Positions 8,259 to 16,072 of a DNA stretch of 64,000 bases are shown one piece after another. Under the pieces are notes generated by a model, which was not told the DNA's origin, ran no database searches, and saw only the letters and a list, made by a program, of their open reading frames with translations. Position numbers and translations under genes: made by a program. Position 1 is the first letter of the stretch. Every line of letters begins with the position of its first letter. The DNA is from Flavobacterium sp. (GTDB taxonomy: Bacteria; Bacteroidota; Bacteroidia; Flavobacteriales; Flavobacteriaceae). The stretch is from the NCBI RefSeq assembly GCF_004211145.1, contig NZ_SEBS01000014.1, forward strand, positions 1 through 64,000, given 5' to 3'.

Positions 8259-8409
8259 GCAGCCCCAGCCCGGATAGCAGCGGCTAGCCTTTTGAAGGAA
8301 AACGCCGGATTTTGTTGGCGTTGCGCAGCGACCAAAGGAAGCTCGCGCAACGGCTTACAAAATGGTGTTTTGCAAGAAAGCTAATAGCGGATAGCCGGAA
8401 ATAGCTGCC
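8259..8409 (+). repeat. Dispersed intergenic repeat, copy 1
   Basis: Shares ordered blocks with a second copy, on the opposite strand, at 54854-54997: AGCCTTTTGAAGG, AAACGCC, a hairpin, AGCTAATAGCGGA and an AGCTGC end. The hairpin at 8320-8351 pairs GTTGCGCAGC with GCTCGCGCAAC around the loop GACCAAAGGAA. The other copy keeps the loop (one base changed) but has a wholly different stem, so the structure seems to be what is conserved. It contains no reading frame. Together with an AT-rich 8099-8258 stretch bearing the protease promoter it fills the 342-base gap before surE. Confidence 0.7.
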
Positions 8410-8440
8410 AATTATTAATTATTCATTGTTAATTATTAAT

Positions 8441-9214
8441 TTGAAAAGACCTCTAATTTTAGTCACCAACGACGACGGCATCACCGCTCCCGGAATCCGC
8501 GCGCTCATTGACGTGATGCGCGAACTCGGCGACATTCTCGTCGTGGCGCCCGACAGCCCGCAAAGTGGAACCGGACACGCGATCACGATAAACAACACGT
8601 TGTATTTAAACCAGATTTCTACACCCGACGCGGCTTTCGAGGAATTCAGTTGCTCGGGAACGCCCGTGGATTGCGTGAAATTCGCGGTCAACGAGATCAT
8701 AAAAGGCAAGCCCGACCTTTGCGTTTCAGGTGTGAACCACGGCTCGAACTCGTCGATCAACGTGATTTATTCGGGAACGATGAGCGCGGCCGTCGAAGCC
8801 GGAATCGAAGGCATCCCGTCGATCGGGTTTTCGCTCCAGGATTACGATTGGAACGCCGATTTCGAGGTTTTGAAACCACATATCAAGGCTATCGCGAAAC
8901 AGGTTCTTAAAAACGGAATGCCCGAAGGCGTAATTTTAAACGTGAACTTCCCGAAGCGAAAAACGTTCAAAGGAACCAAGGTCTGCAGACAGGCGAAAGC
9001 GATGTGGGTCGAGAAATTCGACAAGCGCACGACGCCGTACGGAAAACATTATTATTGGCTCACGGGCGAATTCAAAAACCTCGACAAAGGCGAAGACACC
9101 GACGAATGGGCGCTCGACAATGGCTATATTTCAATCGTGCCAGTGCAGTTCGACCTTACGGCCTATCACGCGATGCAACAACTCAACTCCTGGAATTTCG
9201 ATGGACAAAACTGA
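8441..9214 (+). CDS. surE: 5'/3'-nucleotidase SurE
   Basis: A cytoplasmic metal-dependent nucleoside-monophosphate phosphatase of 257 residues. The diagnostic N-terminus is RPLILVTNDDGITAPGIRAL, with the two Asp metal ligands; the family also expects PxxxxSGTGHAIT (APDSPQSGTGHAIT) and a conserved Asn/Ser in CVSGVNHGSNSS, all present. There is no ATG in reach. The TTG at 8441 gives the standard family N-terminus (Lys-Arg-Pro-Leu), whereas an upstream TTG at 8426 would add five residues. The gene lies immediately after the dispersed repeat, overlaps the next small gene by 14 bases and begins an operon ending in lpxB. A -7 match TATTTTTG at 8207-8214 may serve it. Confidence 0.93.
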   Translation: MKRPLILVTNDDGITAPGIRALIDVMRELGDILVVAPDSPQSGTGHAITINNTLYLNQISTPDAAFEEFSCSGTPVDCVKFAVNEIIKGKPDLCVSGVNHGSNSSINVIYSGTMSAAVEAGIEGIPSIGFSLQDYDWNADFEVLKPHIKAIAKQVLKNGMPEGVILNVNFPKRKTFKGTKVCRQAKAMWVEKFDKRTTPYGKHYYWLTGEFKNLDKGEDTDEWALDNGYISIVPVQFDLTAYHAMQQLNSWNFDGQN

Positions 9215-9482
9215 TTTCATCCTGGGTTTACTTATCGGTTTGACGGGCGCGCTTGCGGGAAGTTTCCTGTTTATCGTGCTTTTTACGAACTATTCGGTAA
9301 TGGACGGACTTCATATCATCAGGCAGACGGGCCAAATCTCGAAAGTGCTCGCGTTGGGCGCGATCGTGAATCTGGTCGCGTTTTTCATCCTGCTCCAATT
9401 GAAAAAAGATTTGATGGCGAGAGGCGTCGTGTTGTCGATGATCGTAATCACCGTAATCACTTTAGTGCTGCAAATCCTATGA
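9201..9482 (+). CDS. Small inner-membrane protein between surE and lpxB
   Basis: A 93-residue hydrophobic protein with three predicted membrane segments (about 6-28, 45-63 and 74-92), beginning MDKTDFILGLLIGLTGALAG. No catalytic motif is recognised. The start was placed at the ATG at 9201: the longer frame would lie wholly inside surE. It overlaps surE by 14 bases and lpxB by ATGA, so it is translationally coupled to a lipid A gene. A role in the envelope is plausible but not shown. Its position between surE and lpxB is, from memory, common in Flavobacteriaceae. Confidence 0.75.
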   Translation: MDKTDFILGLLIGLTGALAGSFLFIVLFTNYSVMDGLHIIRQTGQISKVLALGAIVNLVAFFILLQLKKDLMARGVVLSMIVITVITLVLQIL

Positions 9483-10594
9483 AATACTATATTATAGCTG
9501 GCGAAGCGTCGGGCGATCTGCACGGTGCGAATCTGATGAAGGCATTGTTGCGCGAAGATCCGAAGGCCAATATCCGATTCTGGGGCGGCGATCTGATGCA
9601 GGCCGCGGGCGGAACGTTGGTCAAGCATTACCGAGAACTCGCGTTCATGGGTTTCGCCGAAGTCGTGATGAACCTCAAGACGATATTGGGCAACATCAAA
9701 TTCTGTAAGTCGGACATCGAAAATTTCAAGCCCGACGCGTTGATTTTCATCGATTATCCGGGTTTCAACATGCGCATCGCGAAATGGGCGAAACCGAAAA
9801 ATTACAAAACATTCTATTATATCTCGCCACAGATTTGGGCATGGAAGGAAAATCGTATCGTCGACATCAAGCGCGACGTCGACCGCATGTTCGTGATTTT
9901 GCCGTTCGAGAAGGATTTTTATGAAGGCAAGCACAAATACGATGTGGATTTCGTGGGACATCCGCTCATCGATGCGATCCATGGACGTGAAAAGGTCGAC
10001 GATTCCGCGTTCCGAGATGAATTCGGGCTCGATGAAAAACCCGTAATCGCGTTATTGCCCGGAAGTCGGAAACAGGAAATCAGCAAAATGTTGTCGATCA
10101 TGTTGTCAACAGTTGCGCAATTTCCCGATCACCAGTTCGTGATCGCGGGCGCGCCAGGCCAGGAGGCCGAGTTTTACAAGCAGTTTACGAAGACGAAGAA
10201 CGTTCATTTCATCTTGAACCGAACATATGATCTGTTGAGCATTTCGACGGCCGCTTTGGTCACGTCGGGAACCGCGACGCTGGAAACCGCCTTGTTCAAG
10301 GTTCCTGAAGTTGTTTGTTACAAAGGAAATTGGATTTCGTACCAGATCGCCAAGCGCATCATTACCTTAAAATATATTTCCCTCGTGAATCTGATCATGG
10401 ACCGCGAAGTCGTGACCGAATTGATACAAGACCAATTAAATCCGAAACGCCTCAAGCAGGAACTTCAAAAACTGCTTGATGAAAACCATCGTAAAAAGTT
10501 GCTGCACGACTACGATCTGCTCGAAGAAAAGCTTGGTGGTGAAGGCGCGAGCGCAAAAACGGCCCAATTGATTGTTGATAACCTCAAGCGATAA
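9479..10594 (+). CDS. lpxB: Lipid-A-disaccharide synthase
   Basis: A GT19 glycosyltransferase of 371 residues that joins UDP-diacylglucosamine to lipid X at the inner face of the membrane, in lipid A synthesis. The protein opens with MKYYIIAGEASGDLHGANLM, the family's N-terminal signature, followed by ELAFMGFAEVVMNL, YYISPQIWAWKENRI, LPFEKDFY, VGHPLID and LPGSRKQEI, all in the usual order. Length is typical. Its ATG overlaps the TGA of the small membrane gene. No terminator is seen directly after it; a 253-base gap with a promoter follows. Confidence 0.95.
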   Translation: MKYYIIAGEASGDLHGANLMKALLREDPKANIRFWGGDLMQAAGGTLVKHYRELAFMGFAEVVMNLKTILGNIKFCKSDIENFKPDALIFIDYPGFNMRIAKWAKPKNYKTFYYISPQIWAWKENRIVDIKRDVDRMFVILPFEKDFYEGKHKYDVDFVGHPLIDAIHGREKVDDSAFRDEFGLDEKPVIALLPGSRKQEISKMLSIMLSTVAQFPDHQFVIAGAPGQEAEFYKQFTKTKNVHFILNRTYDLLSISTAALVTSGTATLETALFKVPEVVCYKGNWISYQIAKRIITLKYISLVNLIMDREVVTELIQDQLNPKRLKQELQKLLDENHRKKLLHDYDLLEEKLGGEGASAKTAQLIVDNLKR

Positions 10595-10718
10595 TCAGCC
10601 ACTTCAAGCGCGATATTTTTGTCTGAAAATGAACGATTTAACGTGATTTTTCAACATAAAAATTTAATTTGTTCACAATTTTAAAATGTCGATTTACATA
10701 ATTTCCACATAAAGTTGC

Positions 10719-10726
10719 TATATTTG
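10719..10726 (+). promoter_or_regulatory. -7 element upstream of the NlpC/P60 gene
   Basis: TATATTTG followed by C, a full match to TAnnTTTG. A TTTG at the ideal -33 distance is not present. The transcript would carry a leader of about 115 bases, AT-rich, in which I see no riboswitch-like structure. Confidence 0.5.
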
Positions 10727-10847
10727 CATCCACCCCAATACTAAGCACTGTCATTTTTGCGTTAGTGTTTAACCCAAAAGAAATTCTACTACAGAGTTTT
10801 ATTTATAAATCTAAAGGCCGAGATGCCTGAAAAATAAAAAATAAAAT

Positions 10848-11579
10848 ATGTTTGTAAAAAAAGCATTTTACATCTTATTGCCTGTCTTCCTACTGGTTGC
10901 CGCCCAAAGCAACGCACAGGTGATCACCACAAAAAAAGAAGCCGAGAAAAAAGGCGTCTACAAAAAACCGACAACTTCTGAGACTGTTTCACCCGATGTA
11001 AAATCTACGATCGGAGCGCTTACCTCGAACACGTCTGACAAGTCAACGACCAAACCGGTCGCACAAACGAACACGAAAACTCCCGTAACTGCCGCAAAAC
11101 CTGCTTCCTCAAAGCCAGTTGCGCAAAAAGCGAAAAGTAAAAAGGCTTTGTTGAACGACAAGGAAGATCCGGATTTGGTTCCGTCTCCTGAGGAAAATTA
11201 CGTCGCTGTGCAGATGATCAACAATGCGATGACGTTTATCGGGACGCGTTACCTTGGTGGCGGCACGACGACTTCAGGCATGGATTGTTCGGGAATGGTT
11301 ACCGCGGTTTACAAATTGTTCGACATGAAGTTGCCGCGCAGCTCGAATGCGATGGCGCAGGTCGGCCAAAAAGTCGACAACAAAGAGATCAAGAAAGGCG
11401 ATTTGGTTTTCTTCCATACGAATGGGAAACGCGTGATCAACCACGTCGGGATGGTCGTCGAAGTGCTTGAGGACGAAATCAAGTTCGTGCACTCGTCAAC
11501 CCAAAAAGGCGTAATCATCTCATCGACGAAAGAGCCTTACTACAAGAAGAATTTCGTACAGGCAAACAGGATGCTGTAA
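10848..11579 (+). CDS. NlpC/P60 family cell-wall endopeptidase
   Basis: A 243-residue secreted cysteine peptidase of the peptidoglycan-stem-cleaving kind. A signal peptide (residues 1-24, ending SNAQ) is followed by a Thr/Lys/Ala-rich linker (about 30-105) with no clear fold. The NlpC/P60 domain is at about 122-243. Its catalytic residues are visible: Cys147 in GMDCSGMVTAVY, His199 in INHVGMVVEV and His215 in FVHSST. The gene stands alone between its own promoter and a strong terminator. There are no SH3b or LysM modules, so wall targeting would depend on the linker or on partners. Confidence 0.88.
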   Translation: MFVKKAFYILLPVFLLVAAQSNAQVITTKKEAEKKGVYKKPTTSETVSPDVKSTIGALTSNTSDKSTTKPVAQTNTKTPVTAAKPASSKPVAQKAKSKKALLNDKEDPDLVPSPEENYVAVQMINNAMTFIGTRYLGGGTTTSGMDCSGMVTAVYKLFDMKLPRSSNAMAQVGQKVDNKEIKKGDLVFFHTNGKRVINHVGMVVEVLEDEIKFVHSSTQKGVIISSTKEPYYKKNFVQANRML

Positions 11580-11600
11580 GCTTTTACGATTAAGATACAC

Positions 11601-11626
11601 AACCGGGTTCATGCCCGGTTTTTTTA
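11601..11626 (+). terminator. Terminator of the NlpC/P60 gene
   Basis: AACCGGG and CCCGGTT arms around the loop TTCATG, followed by a run of seven Ts. It starts 21 bases after the stop codon. Confidence 0.9.
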
Positions 11627-11778
11627 TGCCTTAACATTATGTACATAAAAAATGTAACCGACCGTTGCGGATTGCTGATATTTTTACCAAACAATTTTAG
11701 CCCACAGAAGGCAATACCGTCTGGGAAATTTTAGTCCAATCTCTCCATCCGCGTATTGCCTCTCTTTTTTTATACGCC

Positions 11779-13806
11779 ATGAAACTGCTCCGATTCCCGC
11801 TCGCTCGCATTACGTCGTTCTTCATCTTGGGAATCATCATCCAGTCCCAGTTTCAATTTGGACTTCGCGCTGTTTTATTTGTGGTTTGCTTTTCGGGCGC
11901 GTTGCTATTAACGACTTTGCTTTTGAGGTCGAAATCAAAATCTTTCGTCTTCGGCGCGTTAAGCTTTGCAATGTCGACTTCGCTTGGCAGTTTTTGTTTG
12001 CTTGCGCACGTAGCGATCTTTAATGAAAGTCATTTTTCGCATCACATCAAAAACACCGAAACGTCTTCGCTTCTTGAGCTTCGGGTTCTTGAAAAACTTA
12101 AAACCACCGATTATTACAAGCGTTATATTTGCGAGGTTTCAAGCGTCGACAGCGTAAAAGTTTCGGGAAAAATCCTGCTTAACAGTACGCGACAGAAAGG
12201 AAGGAAACACTTGGCAGTTGGTTCAAACATCATCGTGTTCGGAAAAATCGCCGACCACAAAAAACCACTGAACCCGAACCAATTCGATTATGGGAAATAT
12301 CTCACCAACAAAAATATCTTCGCGCAAGTAAGAACCGAATCGTTCATTATCGTCGGCGCAACCAAAGACATTTTTTATTATTCCGACCGATTGCGGCAAC
12401 GCGTGCTGTCAAATTTGCGAGTCGCGGGTTTCCAAGAAAAAGAACTCCAAGTTTTCGCGGCCTTGCTTTTGGGGCAACAACAGGAAATCGATCCTGAAAT
12501 CCTGCGCGATTATCAGTTCGCGGGCGCGGTTCACATTCTCTCGGTTTCAGGACTTCACGTTGGATTCGTATTGCTTATACTGAATTTATTTTTGGATTAT
12601 TTGCCACGGACGAAGCGTTGGTCGTTGATCAAACTCAGTATAGTCATTCTTGGATTATGGGGATTCGCGATTTTGGCGGGTTTGGCTCCGAGCGTGGTTC
12701 GGTCGGTCGTGATGTTTTCGTTCGTCGCGTTGGGAATGCACCTGAGGCGCAGCACGAACGTTTTCCATACGCTTTTGGTTTCGATGTTGCTCATCCTGAT
12801 CTTTCGGCCCGGATTCTTGTTCGATGTCGGTTTCCAATTGAGTTACGTCGCCGTATTCTTCATCCTTTGGCTGCAGCCGATATTAGACCGATTCGTGACG
12901 TTCGACAACAAAATCGCGCGTTATTTCTGGAACATTGTAACGGTTTCGTTTGCGGCACAGATCGGAACTTTCCCGTTGAGCCTGTATTATTTCCATCAAT
13001 TTCCGGGATTGTTTTTCGTGACGAATCTCGTCGTGATTCCGCTGTTGAGTTTGATCATGGCGTTGGGTTTGGCCGTCGCGGCGTGGGCGATGATGGCGTC
13101 GGTGCCCAAAATAATGGCGTATTGTCTACAGCAAAGCATTTCAATCCTGGATGACGTTATTGCGGCGATTGCGCGTTTCGAGCAGTTCGTGTTTCGCGAT
13201 GTCGCGTTTACTTTACCGATGCTTTTCGTTTCGTACGCATTGATCATCGCGGCGATTTTCTGGATGAAAAAACCATCGTTCAATAAGTTGGCGATCGCCG
13301 TTTTGCTTTTGCTGCTATTTCAACTGACGTTCGTCTTTCAAAATTGGTCGGCGAAAACGGAGCGCGAATGGATTGTTTTCCACAGCCAAAAAAATACGGT
13401 CATCGCGTGTCGAAATGGAGAAAAAACGTCGGTAAGAAGTCGGGATTCGATTTCGGAAAAATCATTTGAATTTACATTGCGCCCTTATTTGACGGCGAAC
13501 TTCAGTTCCGTTGAAAAGTCCGACAGCTTGGAAAATTTCGAATATTTTGCAGGCAAGACCATCTTTATCTCAGATAGCAGTGCCGTATTCCCGAACAACG
13601 TTTCGGCCGATATCATATTGCTTTCCCAATCCCCGAAAATAAATCTCGAACGCATCCTGACATCTCACAAACCGCAACTGATAATTGTCGATGCCTCGAA
13701 CTATCGGAACGACATCGAACGCTGGAAGGCGACTTGCCTCAAACAAAAAATCCCTTTCCATGCCACAGCTGAAAAGGGATTCTATCGTTTAAAGGAATTA
13801 CCTTAG
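11779..13806 (+). CDS. comEC: ComEC/Rec2-type DNA uptake channel
   Basis: A polytopic inner-membrane protein of 675 residues, related to the channel that passes single-stranded DNA during natural transformation. Order: N-terminal hydrophobic helices and a soluble DUF4131-like part (about 1-200), then the Competence domain with GAVHILSVSGLHVGFV (about 250-265) and APSVVRSVVMF, ending at about 500. The C-terminal part (about 520-675) occupies the place of the metallo-beta-lactamase-like domain of long ComEC proteins but lacks the HxHxDH metal motif. It reads as a shortened, non-metal-binding version. Its last 60 bases also contain the terminator of the convergent thioredoxin gene, and the two stop codons overlap. 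Confidence 0.87.
   Translation: MKLLRFPLARITSFFILGIIIQSQFQFGLRAVLFVVCFSGALLLTTLLLRSKSKSFVFGALSFAMSTSLGSFCLLAHVAIFNESHFSHHIKNTETSSLLELRVLEKLKTTDYYKRYICEVSSVDSVKVSGKILLNSTRQKGRKHLAVGSNIIVFGKIADHKKPLNPNQFDYGKYLTNKNIFAQVRTESFIIVGATKDIFYYSDRLRQRVLSNLRVAGFQEKELQVFAALLLGQQQEIDPEILRDYQFAGAVHILSVSGLHVGFVLLILNLFLDYLPRTKRWSLIKLSIVILGLWGFAILAGLAPSVVRSVVMFSFVALGMHLRRSTNVFHTLLVSMLLILIFRPGFLFDVGFQLSYVAVFFILWLQPILDRFVTFDNKIARYFWNIVTVSFAAQIGTFPLSLYYFHQFPGLFFVTNLVVIPLLSLIMALGLAVAAWAMMASVPKIMAYCLQQSISILDDVIAAIARFEQFVFRDVAFTLPMLFVSYALIIAAIFWMKKPSFNKLAIAVLLLLLFQLTFVFQNWSAKTEREWIVFHSQKNTVIACRNGEKTSVRSRDSISEKSFEFTLRPYLTANFSSVEKSDSLENFEYFAGKTIFISDSSAVFPNNVSADIILLSQSPKINLERILTSHKPQLIIVDASNYRNDIERWKATCLKQKIPFHATAEKGFYRLKELP
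13744..13782 (-). terminator. Terminator of the thioredoxin gene, embedded in comEC
   Basis: On the minus strand AATCCCTTT pairs with AAAGGGATT and is followed by TTTTTG. It lies inside the 3' coding end of comEC, about 20 bases past the thioredoxin stop. Confidence 0.7.
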
Positions 13807-14267
13807 GTTTTTTTGATGATCTTGTTTGCGCCGTCGAGCCAAACCGTCGGGCCGCCCGCAACGTAACCCGTGCTTCCCAGTTGGGTGAAGCTCACTTTTC
13901 CAGCTTTGTCGGCCGTGGCGTTTGCGAACCAGACCGTCGGATAACCTTTAATGCCGAAAAATTGTTGCAACTCGAAGTTTTGTTTCTTTACTTCATCGGA
14001 TTGTGGCGTGCGACGCGGAAAATCGAGCTCGACCAAAATCACGTTGTCTTTCGCCCATTTGGCGAATTCAGGCGTTTTGAGAACTTCCTTCTGCAATCGG
14101 ATGCACCAACCGCACCAGTCGCTTCCCGTGAAGAACATGAGCAACGGTTTTTTTGATTTTTCAGACAATTTTACCGCTTTGTTGATATCGGTATGCCATT
14201 CCAATTCCTGAGCCTGGACGGTCATCGACCCGACGACCAGAAACAGCGCTATAAGTAGTTTTTTCAT
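13803..14267 (-). CDS. Periplasmic thioredoxin-like protein
   Basis: A 154-residue protein with a cleavable signal peptide (residues 1-20, ending VQAQ) and one thioredoxin fold. The redox motif is Cys52-Gly-Trp-Cys55 in GSDWCGWCIRLQKEV, with the family cis-proline in GYPTVWF near 108. The CGWC dipeptide and the FTGSDWCGWC context place it with the thioredoxin_7/DUF255-like periplasmic reductases of Bacteroidetes rather than cytoplasmic TrxA. It follows the POT transporter genes by 136 bases on the same strand, and converges on comEC. The substrate is unknown. Confidence 0.85.
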   Translation of the reverse strand: MKKLLIALFLVVGSMTVQAQELEWHTDINKAVKLSEKSKKPLLMFFTGSDWCGWCIRLQKEVLKTPEFAKWAKDNVILVELDFPRRTPQSDEVKKQNFELQQFFGIKGYPTVWFANATADKAGKVSFTQLGSTGYVAGGPTVWLDGANKIIKKT

Positions 14268-14403
14268 AGTAAAAAGTTTGGGCCCGCCTTTTCAAAAACG
14301 GTGCCGAAAGGTAATAAATTATTTTACGCGTCGCAGATTTTTTTGAGCTCCGCAGACTTATAATCGCGTGTTCCTAACGGTTATTGCACGAATCGACAAC
14401 ATG

Positions 14404-16062
14404 TTACCTGATGCCTTTCTCGGCCATTACCTTATTCAATTGTTTCAAAAGCACGAACATCAACGCCGTCGCGCCGAGCAGCAGCCCGAAGTTGAGCCAG
14501 AAAAAATTCGTCTTGTCTTCATACGAATCCCACATGCTGGCCAAAACGCCGCTTAATTTGTTCCCGATCGAAGTCGCGAGAAACCAGCCGCCCATCATGA
14601 GCGACGTGATGTTTACGGGACTGAGTTTGGAAACGACCGACAATCCCATCGGGCTCAGAAAGAGTTCCCCGATAGTGATTACCCCATAATTCGCGACGAG
14701 CCACCAAACGCTGACTTTCTCACTTCCGTTTCCGCCTGCTTTTACGGCTGCGACCATTACCAAAACCGATAATGCCGAGATCAAGAGACCGAACGCGATC
14801 TTTGTCGGAGTCGTCGGTTCTTTACCGCGACCTCGCAAAAATGTGAAGAACGCGATTACCAAAGGCGTCAAAATAATTACCCAACCCGGATTTATCGATT
14901 GGCTCAGATTGGACGACCAAAGTGAGATTTCGGCATTTTCGGCCGGAAGTTTTTCAGGCTTTACATTTTTGAAATACACGGGATAATTGACTTCCTTGAC
15001 GACTTTCCCGTCGACTTTCTGAAGTCGGAACTGCTCATCGTACACGCCGACCGAATCTTTGGCGTATTTTATTTTCGACGACTGCTGCAAGGTGTTGAAC
15101 ACATTCTCGGTCGTGCCCGTGATTTGTCTTTCGGTGTAGCGATCGCCCCAAGTGTTGAGTGCCGATCCGTTCAATTTAAACACGGCCCAAAATAAAATTA
15201 CGACCGAAAATATCGTCAGCAACGCACCGATCGGACGTTTTTCGTCGGGTTTTGCTCGGAAATACAAAGACGCGTAAAACAGGATTACGGGAATGCATGC
15301 GAAAATGAATGCGTCGGTGCTGTCGGAACCGAAAATGTACGCGTCGGGATTAGCATCGGACGCAACACCTTTTATGAACCAGCCGATGATTCCGAACACG
15401 ATCGACGGCAACAAAATAAACAACACGATCTTACTGAACGGCATGTCTCCGGGTTGCACGCCTTTTTTCTGGTCGTGCGTTCCGTAATGTTTTATGCCGA
15501 TCATGAACGTGATCACGCCGATGAACATCCCGACTCCGGCTGCCATGAACGCTTGTTGCCATCCGAAAAGGTTGTACAGCGCGGCCCCGAAAAAATTACA
15601 AACGAACGCGCCCACGTTGATTCCCATGTAGAAAATGTTGTAGCCTTCGTCTTTCTTGTTCCTGTATTCGTCGTTGTTGTAGAAGTTTCCGAGCAACGTC
15701 GAAATATTGGGTTTAAAGAATCCGTTCCCGAGGATTACGAGCGTCATCGCCGCGTACAAAACGGGAAGCGAATGTACGCCCATGAGGAAATATCCGATTC
15801 CCATTAGAATTCCGCCGAGAATGATCGACCTTCTATAACCTAAATATCTGTCGGCGATCAAACCACCGATGAATGGCGTCAGGAAGACCAATGCGATGAA
15901 CGTTCCGTACAGATCGGACGCTTCTTTCTCGGTCATCGCGAAACCTTTTTCCACGTCTTTGAGATAAAGCGTGAAGATTCCGATCATCAAGTAATAACCG
16001 AAACGCTCCCACATTTCGGAAAGGAAAAGATATGGGAGCGCTTTAGGATGTTTATTCCACAT
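14404..16062 (-). CDS. POT-family proton-dependent oligopeptide transporter (second of pair)
   Basis: A 552-residue MFS protein that imports di- and tripeptides with protons. The POT signatures are LSEMWERFGYYLMIGIFTLYL (ExxERFxYY, residues 15-35) and GGLIADRYLGYRRSIILGG (about 62-80), with NVGAFVCNFFGAALY and GELFLSPMGLSVVSKLSP further on. Between two helices (about residues 310-390) is a hydrophilic stretch absent from short POT proteins such as those of Streptococcus. It contains GDRYTERQITGTTENVFNTL and YPVYFKNV, and probably forms an extracytoplasmic domain as in other Bacteroidetes. The gene starts 10 bases after its paralogue and belongs to the same unit as the dipeptidyl peptidase. 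Confidence 0.92.
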   Translation of the reverse strand: MWNKHPKALPYLFLSEMWERFGYYLMIGIFTLYLKDVEKGFAMTEKEASDLYGTFIALVFLTPFIGGLIADRYLGYRRSIILGGILMGIGYFLMGVHSLPVLYAAMTLVILGNGFFKPNISTLLGNFYNNDEYRNKKDEGYNIFYMGINVGAFVCNFFGAALYNLFGWQQAFMAAGVGMFIGVITFMIGIKHYGTHDQKKGVQPGDMPFSKIVLFILLPSIVFGIIGWFIKGVASDANPDAYIFGSDSTDAFIFACIPVILFYASLYFRAKPDEKRPIGALLTIFSVVILFWAVFKLNGSALNTWGDRYTERQITGTTENVFNTLQQSSKIKYAKDSVGVYDEQFRLQKVDGKVVKEVNYPVYFKNVKPEKLPAENAEISLWSSNLSQSINPGWVIILTPLVIAFFTFLRGRGKEPTTPTKIAFGLLISALSVLVMVAAVKAGGNGSEKVSVWWLVANYGVITIGELFLSPMGLSVVSKLSPVNITSLMMGGWFLATSIGNKLSGVLASMWDSYEDKTNFFWLNFGLLLGATALMFVLLKQLNKVMAEKGIR

Positions 16063-16072
16063 AATTTGGATT

